From assembly GCF_024199925.1 (NCBI RefSeq), contig NZ_JANADR010000001.1, positions 4,526,001-4,590,000 on the forward strand: a stretch of DNA of 64,000 nucleotides, in the 5' to 3' direction. Of the stretch, positions 27,005 through 35,470 are shown piece after piece. The stretch comes from Bradyrhizobium sp. CCGUVB1N3. Lineage in GTDB: Bacteria > Pseudomonadota > Alphaproteobacteria > Rhizobiales > Xanthobacteraceae. The notes under the pieces are model-generated. The model saw only the letters and a list, made by a program, of their open reading frames with translations, did not search any database and was not told the origin of the DNA. The stretch's first letter is position 1; every line of letters begins with the position of its first letter. The position numbers and the translations under genes were made by a program.

Positions 27005-28768
27005 GTGAAGAACATCCGCGCCACGCTCGCGACCGTTTGGCGAATCGCCATGCCCTATTTCCGGTCCGAAGACAAATGGGCCGGCCGCGGCCTACTCGCT
27101 GTCGTCATAGCGATGGAGCTGGCGCTCGTCGCGATCAATGTCCTCATCAATCAGTGGCAGAACCGGTTCTACAGCGCGCTCCAGGCCTACGATCTGGATG
27201 AGTTCGTCAGGGAGGTCTGGATCTTCCTTGGTCTTGCTTTCACCTACGTCGCGCTGGCCGTCTACAAGCTCTACCTGAACCAGTGGCTGCAGATCCGCTG
27301 GCGGCAGTGGCTGACGCAGCACTATCTCGGCGAATGGCTCGACGGCGCCGTGCATTATCGCATGCAGCTCAAGGGCGATGCTGCCGACAACCCGGACCAG
27401 CGCATCACTGATGACGTCAAGAATTTCGTCGAGCAGACGCTGGGCATCGGCCTGCAGTTACTGTCGTCGATCGTGACGCTGGCCTCGTTCATCGTCATCC
27501 TCTGGGGCTTGTCCAACAAGGCGCCGCTGCACATTTACGGCACCGATATCGTCATCCCCGGTTTTCTGGTCTGGTGCGCGGTGGCTTACGCGATCCTGGG
27601 CACGGGACTGGCGCACTGGATCGGCGTGCCACTCGTCAACCTCAATTTCGAGCAGCAGCGCTTCGAGGCCGATTTCCGCTTCAACCTCGTCCGCGTTCGC
27701 GAGAATTCCGAGCAGATCGCGCTGCTGAAAGGCGAAGGCGCCGAGCGCGGCCACCTTTTGCGCCGCTTCGGTTTCGTCATCGCCAACTGGTACGCGATCA
27801 TGAGCCGGACCAAGCGTCTCACCATGTTCACGGCGAGCTTTGGGCAGGCCGCGGTGATCTTCCCCTATGTGGTGGTGGCGCCGGCCTTTTTCGCCAAGCG
27901 GATCCAGCTCGGCGACATGATGCAGACCGGCTCGGCGTTCGGCAGCGTGCAGGATGCGCTGTCGTTCTTCGTGACGACGTACCGCCAACTCGCCGAATGG
28001 CGCGCGGTGGTCGCCCGTCTCGACGGTTTCGAGATGTCGGTCAGCTCGGCCGCCAACCTCCCCGCGCACGAGCCGACCATCGGCGTCACGTCGTCCGCGG
28101 GCAGCGAGGCCATCGCGCTCGAGCAGCTGCTGGTGAAGCTTCCCAACGGCAAGCCGCTGGTCGCAGCCAACGCCTTTGCGATCCAGCACCCCGAGCGCGT
28201 GCTGGTGACCGGCCCGTCGGGCTCGGGCAAGTCGACGCTGTTCCGCGCCATCGCCGGGATCTGGCCGTTCGGCACCGGCAAGATCGCCATCCCTGGGAAG
28301 TCCAGCCTGATGATGCTGCCGCAGCGACCGTATTTCCCGATTGGCCCGCTCGGCGACGCCGTGATCTACCCGGCCGAGCACGGCACGATCGCGCCCGACA
28401 AGATCAAGGAGGCGCTGAGAGCGGTCGGCATGCCGAGGCTTGCCGAGCAGCTCGACGAGGAAGCGCACTGGAACAGGACGCTGTCGCTCGGCGAGCAACA
28501 GCGCCTAGGGGTGGCGCGGGCGCTGCTGCATGCGCCGGACTATCTGTTCCTCGATGAGGCGACCGCCTCGCTCGACGAGCCGTCCGAGGCCCTGCTCTAC
28601 CGGCTCATGGAGGAGAAGCTGCCGTCGACCACGATCGTGTCGATTGGCCACCGCTCGACGCTGGATGCCTTCCACACCCGCAATGTCAGGCTGGTCCCGG
28701 ACGGCGAGATCCACGTACTCGGCGGTGTCGGCGCAGCGGCCCGGGCGGAGCCGAGCGAAGCGCGCTGA
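27005..28768 (+). CDS. ABC transporter with fused SbmA/BacA-like membrane domain and ATPase (BclA-like)
   Basis: A 587-residue fused half-transporter. Residues 1-320 form a six-helix SbmA/BacA-type membrane domain (NVLINQWQNRFYSALQ, YLNQWLQIRWRQWLT, ADNPDQRITDD). The ATPase follows: Walker A VTGPSGSGKST near residue 400, signature SLGEQQRLGVARAL, Walker B YLFLDEATASLDE. In Bradyrhizobium the same architecture is BclA, needed for bacteroid resistance to plant NCR peptides; others are YddA/ExsE-like. Paralogues make the exact ortholog uncertain. GTG 27005 follows AGGAG at nine bases. Confidence 0.88.
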   Translation: MKNIRATLATVWRIAMPYFRSEDKWAGRGLLAVVIAMELALVAINVLINQWQNRFYSALQAYDLDEFVREVWIFLGLAFTYVALAVYKLYLNQWLQIRWRQWLTQHYLGEWLDGAVHYRMQLKGDAADNPDQRITDDVKNFVEQTLGIGLQLLSSIVTLASFIVILWGLSNKAPLHIYGTDIVIPGFLVWCAVAYAILGTGLAHWIGVPLVNLNFEQQRFEADFRFNLVRVRENSEQIALLKGEGAERGHLLRRFGFVIANWYAIMSRTKRLTMFTASFGQAAVIFPYVVVAPAFFAKRIQLGDMMQTGSAFGSVQDALSFFVTTYRQLAEWRAVVARLDGFEMSVSSAANLPAHEPTIGVTSSAGSEAIALEQLLVKLPNGKPLVAANAFAIQHPERVLVTGPSGSGKSTLFRAIAGIWPFGTGKIAIPGKSSLMMLPQRPYFPIGPLGDAVIYPAEHGTIAPDKIKEALRAVGMPRLAEQLDEEAHWNRTLSLGEQQRLGVARALLHAPDYLFLDEATASLDEPSEALLYRLMEEKLPSTTIVSIGHRSTLDAFHTRNVRLVPDGEIHVLGGVGAAARAEPSEAR

Positions 28769-28830
28769 ATGCTTCCGCGATGGTGTGCGCCCCCTCTCCC
28801 GCTTGCGGGGCGGGGCAGGACAGAACATCC

Positions 28831-28972
28831 GTCATCCCGGGGCGCGCGTCAGCGCGAGCCCGGGACCCATAGCCACAGGGCGCAGCTTGGCGAAGAATCG
28901 TAACCACCATCTCGCGCCACAATCTCTCCCTGGGGTCATGGGTCCCGGCCTTCGCCGGGACGACACCGAACT
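28831..28972. repeat. Interspersed palindromic repeat, family B, divergent copy
   Basis: Left end GTCATCCCGGGGCGCG with CGTCAGCGCGAGCCCGG, right end GGGTCCCGGCCTTCGCCGGGACGAC. Same design as the copies at 1895 and 19290 but with CCC in place of TTC and a different core. It fills most of the 310-base gap between the ABC transporter and porin genes, along with the porin terminator. No gene is seen in the gap. CCCCTCTCCCGCTTGCGGGGCGGGGC just before it is a further GC-rich inverted repeat. Confidence 0.75.
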
Positions 28973-29021
28973 TTGTTGAAGCGGCGATAGCCCGTCTCTC
29001 CCAGCGCGTTGGTCTCCCCCC

Positions 29022-29056
29022 AAAACAAAAGGGCGGCAGGTTGCCCTGCCGCCCCT
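29022..29056 (-). terminator. Terminator of the TorF-like porin gene
   Basis: Stem GGGCGGCAGG (29031-29040) with CCTGCCGCCC (29045-29054), loop TTGC; on the minus strand the T-rich TTTTGTTTTG follows. Strong intrinsic terminator 20 bases after the porin stop. Confidence 0.93.
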
Positions 29057-29078
29057 TCAGTCAGTCTCGGGATGAAAC

Positions 29079-30089
29079 TTACTTCAGGTTCGTCATCGCC
29101 GTCAGGTCGAACGACAGCTTGGCGATACCGGCCGCGCCGCACCAGTTGGAGCCGACGCCCGACGGGTTGATCGGGGTCACGAAGGTACCGGAGGAGGCGG
29201 TGATGTTGCCGCGGGCCGACCAGTCGCTGGTGAAGGCGTTACAGTCACCCTTGGAGAGGTTGGTGTCGGAGTAGCGCAGGTCCAGCGTGAACACCTTGTA
29301 GGTGAAGCCGATACCGACGTTCCAGGTGTTGTAGTCGGCATATTTGATGCCGTTCGGGAATGCAGCCGTGCCGTAGAAGCTGTCGGAGGTGCCAAGCCAC
29401 TGACGGCCGAACTCACCCGACACGTACATGCCGACGCCGCTCGAGCCGAAGAGCGTGCTGGGCGCGGTATACTTGCCGGTGATCGAGGCGTAGTTGCCCC
29501 ACGCGCCCGAGTTCAGGTAGCTCGGGGTGTAGTACTCGGTGAAGCCGAACGCCCAGTTGTCGTTCACCGTGTACGTGCCCTTGCCGTAGACTTCGAAGAA
29601 GCTCAGGTCCTTCTTGATGACGTTGGCATTGAGCAGCGCCTTCTCGGCGCACTCGGCGCCCTGGAAGTTGCCGGCGAAGTCGATGCCCGGCGCGCCGAAG
29701 TAGCAGGTGCCGCCCGGATACAGGTAACCCCAGACGCCGATGTCCAAGGCGAACGCGCCGAAGGTGGGGCGGATACCGCCGTAGATGTCGACTTCAGCCG
29801 CGGCGCGGTTCGGGAAGGAGATGCTCTCGGCCGAGACACCAACGTAGAGCTGGAGGTCCTTGGTGACGTTGTAGCGCGGCTCGAAATAGGCCGTGACCGA
29901 CGGCTTGTGGTTCGACTGCGTGATGCCGCGGAAGATGTAGTCGCTCATGATGCCGCCGCCGAAGGCGATATCCCAGGGGTCAAAGGCGGGCGGCGGAGGC
30001 GCTTTCACAGCCTTCACCGGCATATCTGCCGCCAGAGCCGAACCCGTCACCATTGCCAGCGCCGTTGCCAACAAAGCCAGTTTTTTCAT
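29079..30089 (-). CDS. TorF family outer-membrane porin-like protein
   Basis: A 336-residue outer-membrane beta-barrel. Signal peptide MKKLALLATALAMVTGSALA, then a short Pro-rich stretch (KAPPPPAFDPWD) and alternating strands: YIFRGITQSNHKPSV, the TorF family hallmark, and YTVNDNWAFGFTEYYTPSY. It ends in a strand with KLSFDLTAMTNLK. Six Cys scattered in loops could form disulfides. GGGGAACGAA precedes ATG 30089. In Bradyrhizobium such genes are abundant and often multi-copy. Substrate unknown. Confidence 0.88.
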   Translation of the reverse strand: MKKLALLATALAMVTGSALAADMPVKAVKAPPPPAFDPWDIAFGGGIMSDYIFRGITQSNHKPSVTAYFEPRYNVTKDLQLYVGVSAESISFPNRAAAEVDIYGGIRPTFGAFALDIGVWGYLYPGGTCYFGAPGIDFAGNFQGAECAEKALLNANVIKKDLSFFEVYGKGTYTVNDNWAFGFTEYYTPSYLNSGAWGNYASITGKYTAPSTLFGSSGVGMYVSGEFGRQWLGTSDSFYGTAAFPNGIKYADYNTWNVGIGFTYKVFTLDLRYSDTNLSKGDCNAFTSDWSARGNITASSGTFVTPINPSGVGSNWCGAAGIAKLSFDLTAMTNLK

Positions 30090-30435
30090 TTCGTTCCCCA
30101 ATTACCCGTTCTTAAGGCCAGTCCGATCCCGGCGCCCCCCGGGGCATGCGAACCCTGACTGAAAAGCTCTTAACCGCTGCAATCTGGAGTGAGGCCCTCA
30201 TTCAGTGAAGCAAAAAACACATGCATCTGCCGACTTTTTAGGCGTTATGGCAATTCCGCGAAAGGTTGTCGGGACGTGTTGCATCTTGACAACATTATTT
30301 GCATTCCGAGGGCACTCCGGCCCCCGGATTGTTACGGACGTGCAGCAAGGCCGAGCGCGGCGACGCGAATCAGCACACAGCCCAAGAAGAGCCAATGAGG
30401 GGAAGCCAATGACGCCTGCGCCCTGATGCAATCAG
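30090..30435. other. Intergenic region upstream of the porin gene
   Basis: The region from the porin start to the H1-like gene terminator is less GC-rich than its surroundings (for example ACTTTTTAGGCG and GACAACATTATTTGCATT) and probably holds the porin promoter and leader. Short frames on both strands show no family match, ribosome site or coding bias, so I call no gene here. Confidence 0.4.
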
Positions 30436-30442
30436 TCGATGC

Positions 30443-30473
30443 AAAAAGGCCGCAGCGTCGCCGCCGCGGCCTT
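30443..30473 (-). terminator. Terminator of the histone H1-like gene
   Basis: AAAAAGGCCGC pairs with GCGGCCTT across GTCGCC-type loop sequence; the minus-strand read ends TTTTTGC. It lies 39 bases after the H1-like stop. Confidence 0.8.
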
Positions 30474-30511
30474 CCGGATCGCTGATGATCGCGTGGAGGA
30501 CGAAGTTGGAG

Positions 30512-30847
30512 CTAGCCCTGCCCTTCGGCCGAAGCCGACGAGCTGTCGCCGCTGGACGGGGTCGCCCAGCTCGCCTCCGGTGCGGGCTCGGGAGCGGGAG
30601 CTGCCACGGGGGTCGGCGCCGCCTTCCTCGCGCTCTTCTTGGGAGCCGCCTTCTTCGCGGATTTCTTCGCAGCCTTCTTCGGTGCAGCCTTCTTTGCCGA
30701 CTTCTTCGCTGCCTTCTTGGCGGATTTCTTCGCCGACTTCTTGGCCGACTTCTTCTTGCCGGCCTTCTTCGCGGTCTTCTTCTTCGCCGCTACGGCTTTC
30801 TTGGCCTTTTTGGCCTTCTTGCTTTTCTTCTTCTTCGCTTTCGCCAT
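30512..30847 (-). CDS. Histone H1-like Lys/Ala-rich protein
   Basis: A 111-residue protein starting MAKAKKKKSKKAKKAK. Residues 2-75 are almost entirely Lys/Ala/Ser with repeated KKSAK and AAKKSA units like eukaryotic H1 tails and bacterial Hc1/AlgP-type proteins. A Pro/Ala and then Ser/Gly-rich acidic tail follows. The low-complexity tract would bind DNA or other polyanions. AGGAGGATCACG precedes ATG 30847, an excellent ribosome site. It is monocistronic with its own terminator. Likely nucleoid-associated, but repeats make homology unreliable. Confidence 0.8.
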   Translation of the reverse strand: MAKAKKKKSKKAKKAKKAVAAKKKTAKKAGKKKSAKKSAKKSAKKAAKKSAKKAAPKKAAKKSAKKAAPKKSARKAAPTPVAAPAPEPAPEASWATPSSGDSSSASAEGQG

Positions 30848-30935
30848 CGTGATCCTCCTGTTGCCGTCGAACAATGTCGATCGGGCCTTCAGTCGTCCAC
30901 CTCCGGGCGCGGCGCAGTCGGCTAGCTTGATTCGA

Positions 30936-32249
30936 CTAGTTCAATGCCGGCTGCGCTCCGCCCGTCGCCCAATCGAGAAGCTCAATCGTGTGCACGACCG
31001 GCACTGACGTGCCGCTGGCAATCTGCACCATGCAGCCGATATTGCCTGCGGCAATCATGTCCGGCTTGACGCTCGCGATGTTGGCGACCTTGCGATCGCG
31101 CAACCTGCCCGCAAGGTCGGGCTGGAGAATGTTGTAGGTCCCCGCCGAACCGCAACACAAATGGCTCTCGGGGATATCTTTCACCACGAATCCGTTCTTG
31201 GAAAGCAATTCTTTCGGAAGCCCAGTGATTTTCTGCCCGTGCTGCAGTGAACAAGCCGAATGATAGGCGACGACGATGTCGTCGTGTCGCCTCAACGGCT
31301 GCAGCGAGAGGCCCGCGACATACTCCGTGATGTCCTTGGCGAGTGCGGAAACGTTGGCCGCATCGCTCGCGAAGTCGCGGTCCTCGCGCAGGAGATAGCC
31401 GTAGTCCTTGATCACCGTGCCGCAGCCGGACGTCGTCACCAGGATGGCATCGAGACCATCCTTTGCCGCCTCGCGACGCCAGGCCGCGACGTTCGCCCGC
31501 GCCCGCGCGAGCGCATCGTCGTCACGGCCGAGGTGATGGGTCAGGGCGCCGCAGCATTGCTCGTCCCGGACCAACACGACCTCGATGCCGTGGCGGGTCA
31601 AAAGGTTGATGGCGGCCTGGTTGATCCGCGGTGCCAGCACCTGCTGGGCGCAGCCCTGGAGCAGCGCGACCCGCCCCCGCCGCTTGCCGAGCGCCGCAAA
31701 GACGCTGCCCGCGGCCGGCCCTGGAGCCGGCAACCGGTCTGGCGCGAGCGCCAGCATCGCCTTGATCCGCTGCGTGAGGCCGGGGGTGGCCGACGGCCGC
31801 GGCGTCGGCAGCAAAGCCGCCAGCGGCCGGGCAAGCCGCGCCAGCGACATGCTGATGCGAAAGCGCCGCGGGTCGGGCAGGACGAACGCCAGCACGGTGC
31901 GCAGCAACCGCTCGGCAAGCGGCCGCTCGTAACGCTCTTCGATCCGGACCCGGGCCTGGTCGACCAGGTGCATGTAGTTCACCCCGGACGGACACGTGGT
32001 CATGCAGGCAAGGCACGACAGGCAGCGGTCGACATGCTTGACGACATCTGATGTCGGCGCCTGGTCCTTCTCCAGCATCTCCTTGATCAGGTAGATGCGG
32101 CCGCGCGGGCTATCGAGCTCGTCGCCGAGCAGCACATAGGTCGGACAGGTCGCGGTGCAGAAGCCGCAGTGCACGCAGGCACGCAGGATCTTGTCGGCTT
32201 CCGCGATGTCGGGATTAGCGAGCTGGGTGAGCGAAAATTCGGTCTTCAT
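30936..32249 (-). CDS. glcF: Glycolate oxidase iron-sulfur subunit GlcF
   Basis: A 437-residue subunit carrying electrons from glycolate oxidation. Two 4Fe-4S clusters are formed by [12 protein letters not shown] (residues near 26-37) and [12 protein letters not shown] (near 78-89). The two CCG-type motifs GALTHHLG preceded by QCC and [10 protein letters not shown] are present in the C-terminal half. The gene starts with an ATGA overlap on the glcE stop, so the two are translationally coupled. Works with GlcD and GlcE to oxidise glycolate to glyoxylate. Confidence 0.95.
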   Translation of the reverse strand: MKTEFSLTQLANPDIAEADKILRACVHCGFCTATCPTYVLLGDELDSPRGRIYLIKEMLEKDQAPTSDVVKHVDRCLSCLACMTTCPSGVNYMHLVDQARVRIEERYERPLAERLLRTVLAFVLPDPRRFRISMSLARLARPLAALLPTPRPSATPGLTQRIKAMLALAPDRLPAPGPAAGSVFAALGKRRGRVALLQGCAQQVLAPRINQAAINLLTRHGIEVVLVRDEQCCGALTHHLGRDDDALARARANVAAWRREAAKDGLDAILVTTSGCGTVIKDYGYLLREDRDFASDAANVSALAKDITEYVAGLSLQPLRRHDDIVVAYHSACSLQHGQKITGLPKELLSKNGFVVKDIPESHLCCGSAGTYNILQPDLAGRLRDRKVANIASVKPDMIAAGNIGCMVQIASGTSVPVVHTIELLDWATGGAQPALN

Positions 32250-33481
32250 GCCGCGCTCCGCCTCAGCCGCCCGCGATTGAGGATGGTGTTCGGATCGAAG
32301 CTGACGCGAACCCGCTCGCTGAGGGCGGCGACACCCGGGGCCTGGGGATGGAACACGTCCACATCCCGCCGCATCTCCTCAGATGCCCGGACCAGCATGG
32401 CGTGCCCGCCGACGGCTTCCGCGCGCTGGCGCACGATGGCGGCTTGCGCATCGCCCTTCGGCGGCACGGCCGCCCAGATCAGCCCGCCGCCCCAGTCGTA
32501 GATCACGTCGCCGCCGGTTTCCCGCGCGACCTGCCGGCCAACCGCGGCGCCAGAGGCCGGCGGACAGACGATCCGCCACACCGGCCAGGCGCCAAGCGCG
32601 CCATCGGCCGCGAACGGCAGCACGTCCCGGATCGCGGTCCACAATGCGGCCGAGGCGGCATCCTCGACGATGGTCGCGGTTCCAAATGGCGCGAGCGCCT
32701 CACGCAGCGAGACGGCGCGGTGGGCGGCCGAGGCGGTGATGCCCTCCAGCCGCAGCACGGTGAGCGGCTCGCCTTGAGCGGCGATGTCGCCGAGCCCTTC
32801 GGCTCTCTCCCGGAAAGCGGATTTCGGCAGATGCGCCGCGCCCGATACGTCGAAGGGCGAGCCGAGCGCCGCGGTCATGGCCTTGTTGGCGGCTGCATCG
32901 TCAAGCCCCCTGAGCAGCAGCGTCCGCTCGCTCTCCGGTTTCGGCATGACCTTCAGCGTCACCTCGGTCATGACCGACAGCGTGCCCCAGGAACCGGCGA
33001 GCAGCTTGCAGAGGTCGTAGCCGGTGACGTTCTTCACCACCTTGCCACCGGTCTTGAAACTGTCGCCGAAGCCCGAAACGGCGTGCGCGCCGAGCAGATG
33101 GTCGCGCACCGCCCCGACCTTGATGCGACGCGGCCCGGCGAGGCCCGCCGCGATCATGCCGCCGATGGTACCGAGCCCGGGCGTCCCGAGCAGGGGCGCG
33201 GTATTCATCGGCTCGAAGGCGAATTGCTGGCTCTTGGCATCGATCAGCGAGAGCACGTCGGCGAGCGGCGCGCCGGCCTGGAGCGTGACGATCAGCTCGT
33301 TGGGCTCATAGGAGGTAACCGCGTTCAGCGCGGAGACGTCGAGCACGGCGTTGGTCGCCATCACATGGCCGATGCCGCGCTTGCTGCCATGACCGATGAT
33401 CTCGAGCGGCTGCTCGTTGGCAATCGCCGCGCGCACCACCTCTTCGACGTCTTTGGCGTCTCTGACCTTGAGCGTATCCAC
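32246..33481 (-). CDS. glcE: Glycolate oxidase FAD-binding subunit GlcE
   Basis: A 411-residue FAD-linked subunit with the partial VAO-type flavin domain: [13 protein letters not shown] near residue 30, [14 protein letters not shown] near residue 65 and [22 protein letters not shown] near residue 100. The C-terminus ends [10 protein letters not shown], the family landmark. The start is GTG 33481; no clear ribosome site is visible before it. The GlcD subunit gene would normally be next upstream, but here it lies about 4 kb away. Confidence 0.94.
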   Translation of the reverse strand: MDTLKVRDAKDVEEVVRAAIANEQPLEIIGHGSKRGIGHVMATNAVLDVSALNAVTSYEPNELIVTLQAGAPLADVLSLIDAKSQQFAFEPMNTAPLLGTPGLGTIGGMIAAGLAGPRRIKVGAVRDHLLGAHAVSGFGDSFKTGGKVVKNVTGYDLCKLLAGSWGTLSVMTEVTLKVMPKPESERTLLLRGLDDAAANKAMTAALGSPFDVSGAAHLPKSAFRERAEGLGDIAAQGEPLTVLRLEGITASAAHRAVSLREALAPFGTATIVEDAASAALWTAIRDVLPFAADGALGAWPVWRIVCPPASGAAVGRQVARETGGDVIYDWGGGLIWAAVPPKGDAQAAIVRQRAEAVGGHAMLVRASEEMRRDVDVFHPQAPGVAALSERVRVSFDPNTILNRGRLRRSAA

Positions 33482-33538
33482 GGGAAGAGGCGGTAGCGAA
33501 ATTCGCGTCGGAAATCAACGCGGCTGGGGTTTGCCCGC

Positions 33539-33651
33539 CCCTCATCCTGAGGAGCTTGCGGAGCAAGCGTCTCGAAGGATGAAGGCCGAGTTGCGGCGGC
33601 CGGGCCTGCATGGTTCGAGACGACCGCTGCGCGGTCTCCTCACCATGAGGG
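33539..33651. repeat. Interspersed inverted repeat, family C (CCTCATCCTGAGGAG type)
   Basis: Left module CCTCATCCTGAGGAGC with GAGCAAGCGTCTCGAAGGATGA; right module TGGTTCGAGACGACCGCTGCG with GGTCTCCTCACCATGAGGG. The two modules are inverted versions of each other around CTCGAGAC-like cores. It differs from families A and B and fills the gap between glcE and the monooxygenase gene. Only one copy of this family is in the window. Confidence 0.75.
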
Positions 33652-33768
33652 CTCATTCAGGCCGTATCCGCATGCCACCCAACATCCGAACTTCGACCAC
33701 CATCGAAACATTATCGTACAAACTTCGCTACTGATCGAACAGTTCTCTCCCCCAAACGGAGTTCCACC

Positions 33769-34107
33769 ATGGACGAACAGGCGATGAACCAACAAGCCAT
33801 CCATCAGGCGATCAGCGGCAGCGGTCTTCTAGTGGTGGCGCAATGGGAAGCCAGGCTGGAGGAGGCCGACCGCGTTGCCGAGATCCTGCGCGGCTTCCTC
33901 CCGCAAGCGCAGAGCGAGCCGGGCGTAAAACTGTTCCTGATCAGCCGCGCCAAGGACAATCCGGCGCAGTTCCTGTTCTACGAGCTGTTCCGCGACGAGG
34001 CCGCCTTCACGGCGCATCAGGACAGCGCGCATTTCAAGAGCCATATCGCAGGGCAGGCTCTGCCCTTGCTGGCGAAGCGCGAGCGCACGCAATATGCGCT
34101 GATGTAG
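33769..34107 (+). CDS. Antibiotic biosynthesis monooxygenase-like protein (quinol monooxygenase fold)
   Basis: A 112-residue ferredoxin-like alpha/beta barrel protein of the ABM family: LLVVAQWEARLEEADRVAEIL near residue 20, RAKDNPAQFLFYELFRDEAAFTAH near residue 65 (shortened: FYELFRDEAAFTAHQ) and HIAGQALPLL at the end. Family members are cofactor-free quinol monooxygenases (YgiN) or heme/aldehyde enzymes. The only gene on the plus strand between glcE and glcD, so it interrupts the glc order. Confidence 0.85.
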   Translation: MDEQAMNQQAIHQAISGSGLLVVAQWEARLEEADRVAEILRGFLPQAQSEPGVKLFLISRAKDNPAQFLFYELFRDEAAFTAHQDSAHFKSHIAGQALPLLAKRERTQYALM

Positions 34108-34133
34108 AAACATGCTCGCACGGCTGCGCGCAA

Positions 34134-35296
34134 CTAGATGATCGCGCGCAGCGGCGATTTTCGCAGGATCAACGCCGAAACGGCGAAGCTGCCGATCGCT
34201 GCCAGCGTCGTCAGCAGGATCGCCTTCGTGAGTGCGAAGAGCGGTAGTCCATGCAACAGCATGGCGAAGCCGATCAGGATCGGCGGGTGGATCAGGTAGA
34301 CACCGAACGCATTGTCAGAGAGCCATTTGGCGACCGGTCCCTGCACGTCGAAATGACGGCGATAGACGGCCAGCATGAGGAGGCCCATGCCCACGCAGAC
34401 CAGCGCCTCCCACAGGCACTTCCCGGCACTGACGAGATGAAGCCGCCTGAATAGAGCGCCGTCTCGCCCTCGAGGCCGCCGCCAAACAGCACCAGCGCTG
34501 CGAACAGCGGAACGGAGAGCGTGAGCGCCAGCGCTCCCCAGCGCAGACAGGAGCGCTCAGCAAGTCCCGCCATCCAGTTACCGCGATAGCCATAGGCTCC
34601 GGCCGCGAACATCAGGAGATATTGCGGCAGGTCGCCGGGATGAACATTGAGCACCGAGGTGCCGGCCTGCACGACGATGCGCACGGCAACGGTGGCCCCC
34701 GCCATGACCATCACGAAGGCGACGACCATCGGCCAACGCAGAACGACCGTCCGCTCTCGCCGGCCCGACAGGCGGATCAGGCCGTAGGCAAGCGAGAACA
34801 GGAGCAGGACGGCACAGAACCACATCGGACCGGTCTCGGACAGCCACTCGCCATCCCCGAGATGGGTTAGCCATTGATGGCCGAAGCCGCCACGCCCCCA
34901 GGTCCGTGACAGGAAATACTGCGTGAGCGGGCCGATCGCGAACATGTAGAGCAGGGTCGGCACGCCAAGCCGGACCAGCCGGTCGCGGGCGAAGGTCGCA
35001 AATCCCTTCCGGTCGCAGGATGCGGCGGCGAAATAACCGGCGATGAAGAACAGCACCGCCATGAAGAAGGCCTGGAGGAAGCTCTGGTAGATGCCGAAGA
35101 ACAGCGCCGTGCCAAAGCCGGTCGCCTGCCGGTCGACATAGTACCAATTGCCGAACGGGCTGTAGGTGTCGGCTGCGTGCATGCTCAGCACCAGCAGGAT
35201 CATCGACCAGCGGATGTTGTCGATGAACAGAAGTCGCGGCGCGCGCGGGCCACCGGTAACAGACTCGGCCGTTGCGCCCGACGCAATGTCGGCCAT
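34134..35296 (-). pseudogene. Acyltransferase family 3 (OpgC/NodX-like) with a frameshift
   Basis: A roughly 390-residue membrane O-acyltransferase read from ATG 35296 (GGAGGGAGTTGAA before it). It starts LLFIDNIRWSMILLVLSMHA, with the His near residue 35-40, and runs in one frame to about 34440, ending there in non-family sequence. The remaining two helices (ALVCVGMGLLML; LIHPPILIGFAML) continue in a frame shifted by -1 (a base missing) near 34430. So either a real frameshift inactivates it, or one base is wrong in the sequence. Family enzymes acylate polysaccharides, glucans or Nod factors. Confidence 0.75.
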
Positions 35297-35470
35297 TTCA
35301 ACTCCCTCCGCGCTGCACCAATTGCCATCGTCCAAGTGCAGATGCTGGCGGTTTGAGTGTGGTGCCGCATCCGTATCGCAACTAATCGGGGATGGCTCAA
35401 GTCAACCCACTCGCCGCCTCTCACGCGCAGCAACTGCGTCGGCCTTGATCCCAGCTCCGTTATAGGCACG

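Noticed and set aside
28790..28815. CCCCTCTCCCGCTTGCGGGG read as a terminator of the ABC transporter
   Set aside because: No T tract and adjoining the family B repeat; more likely part of the repeat cluster.
30198..30431. Overlapping 73- and 77-codon frames on both strands in the porin-H1 gap
   Set aside because: No ribosome site, no family, and the frames lie in the promoter region; both strands open by chance.
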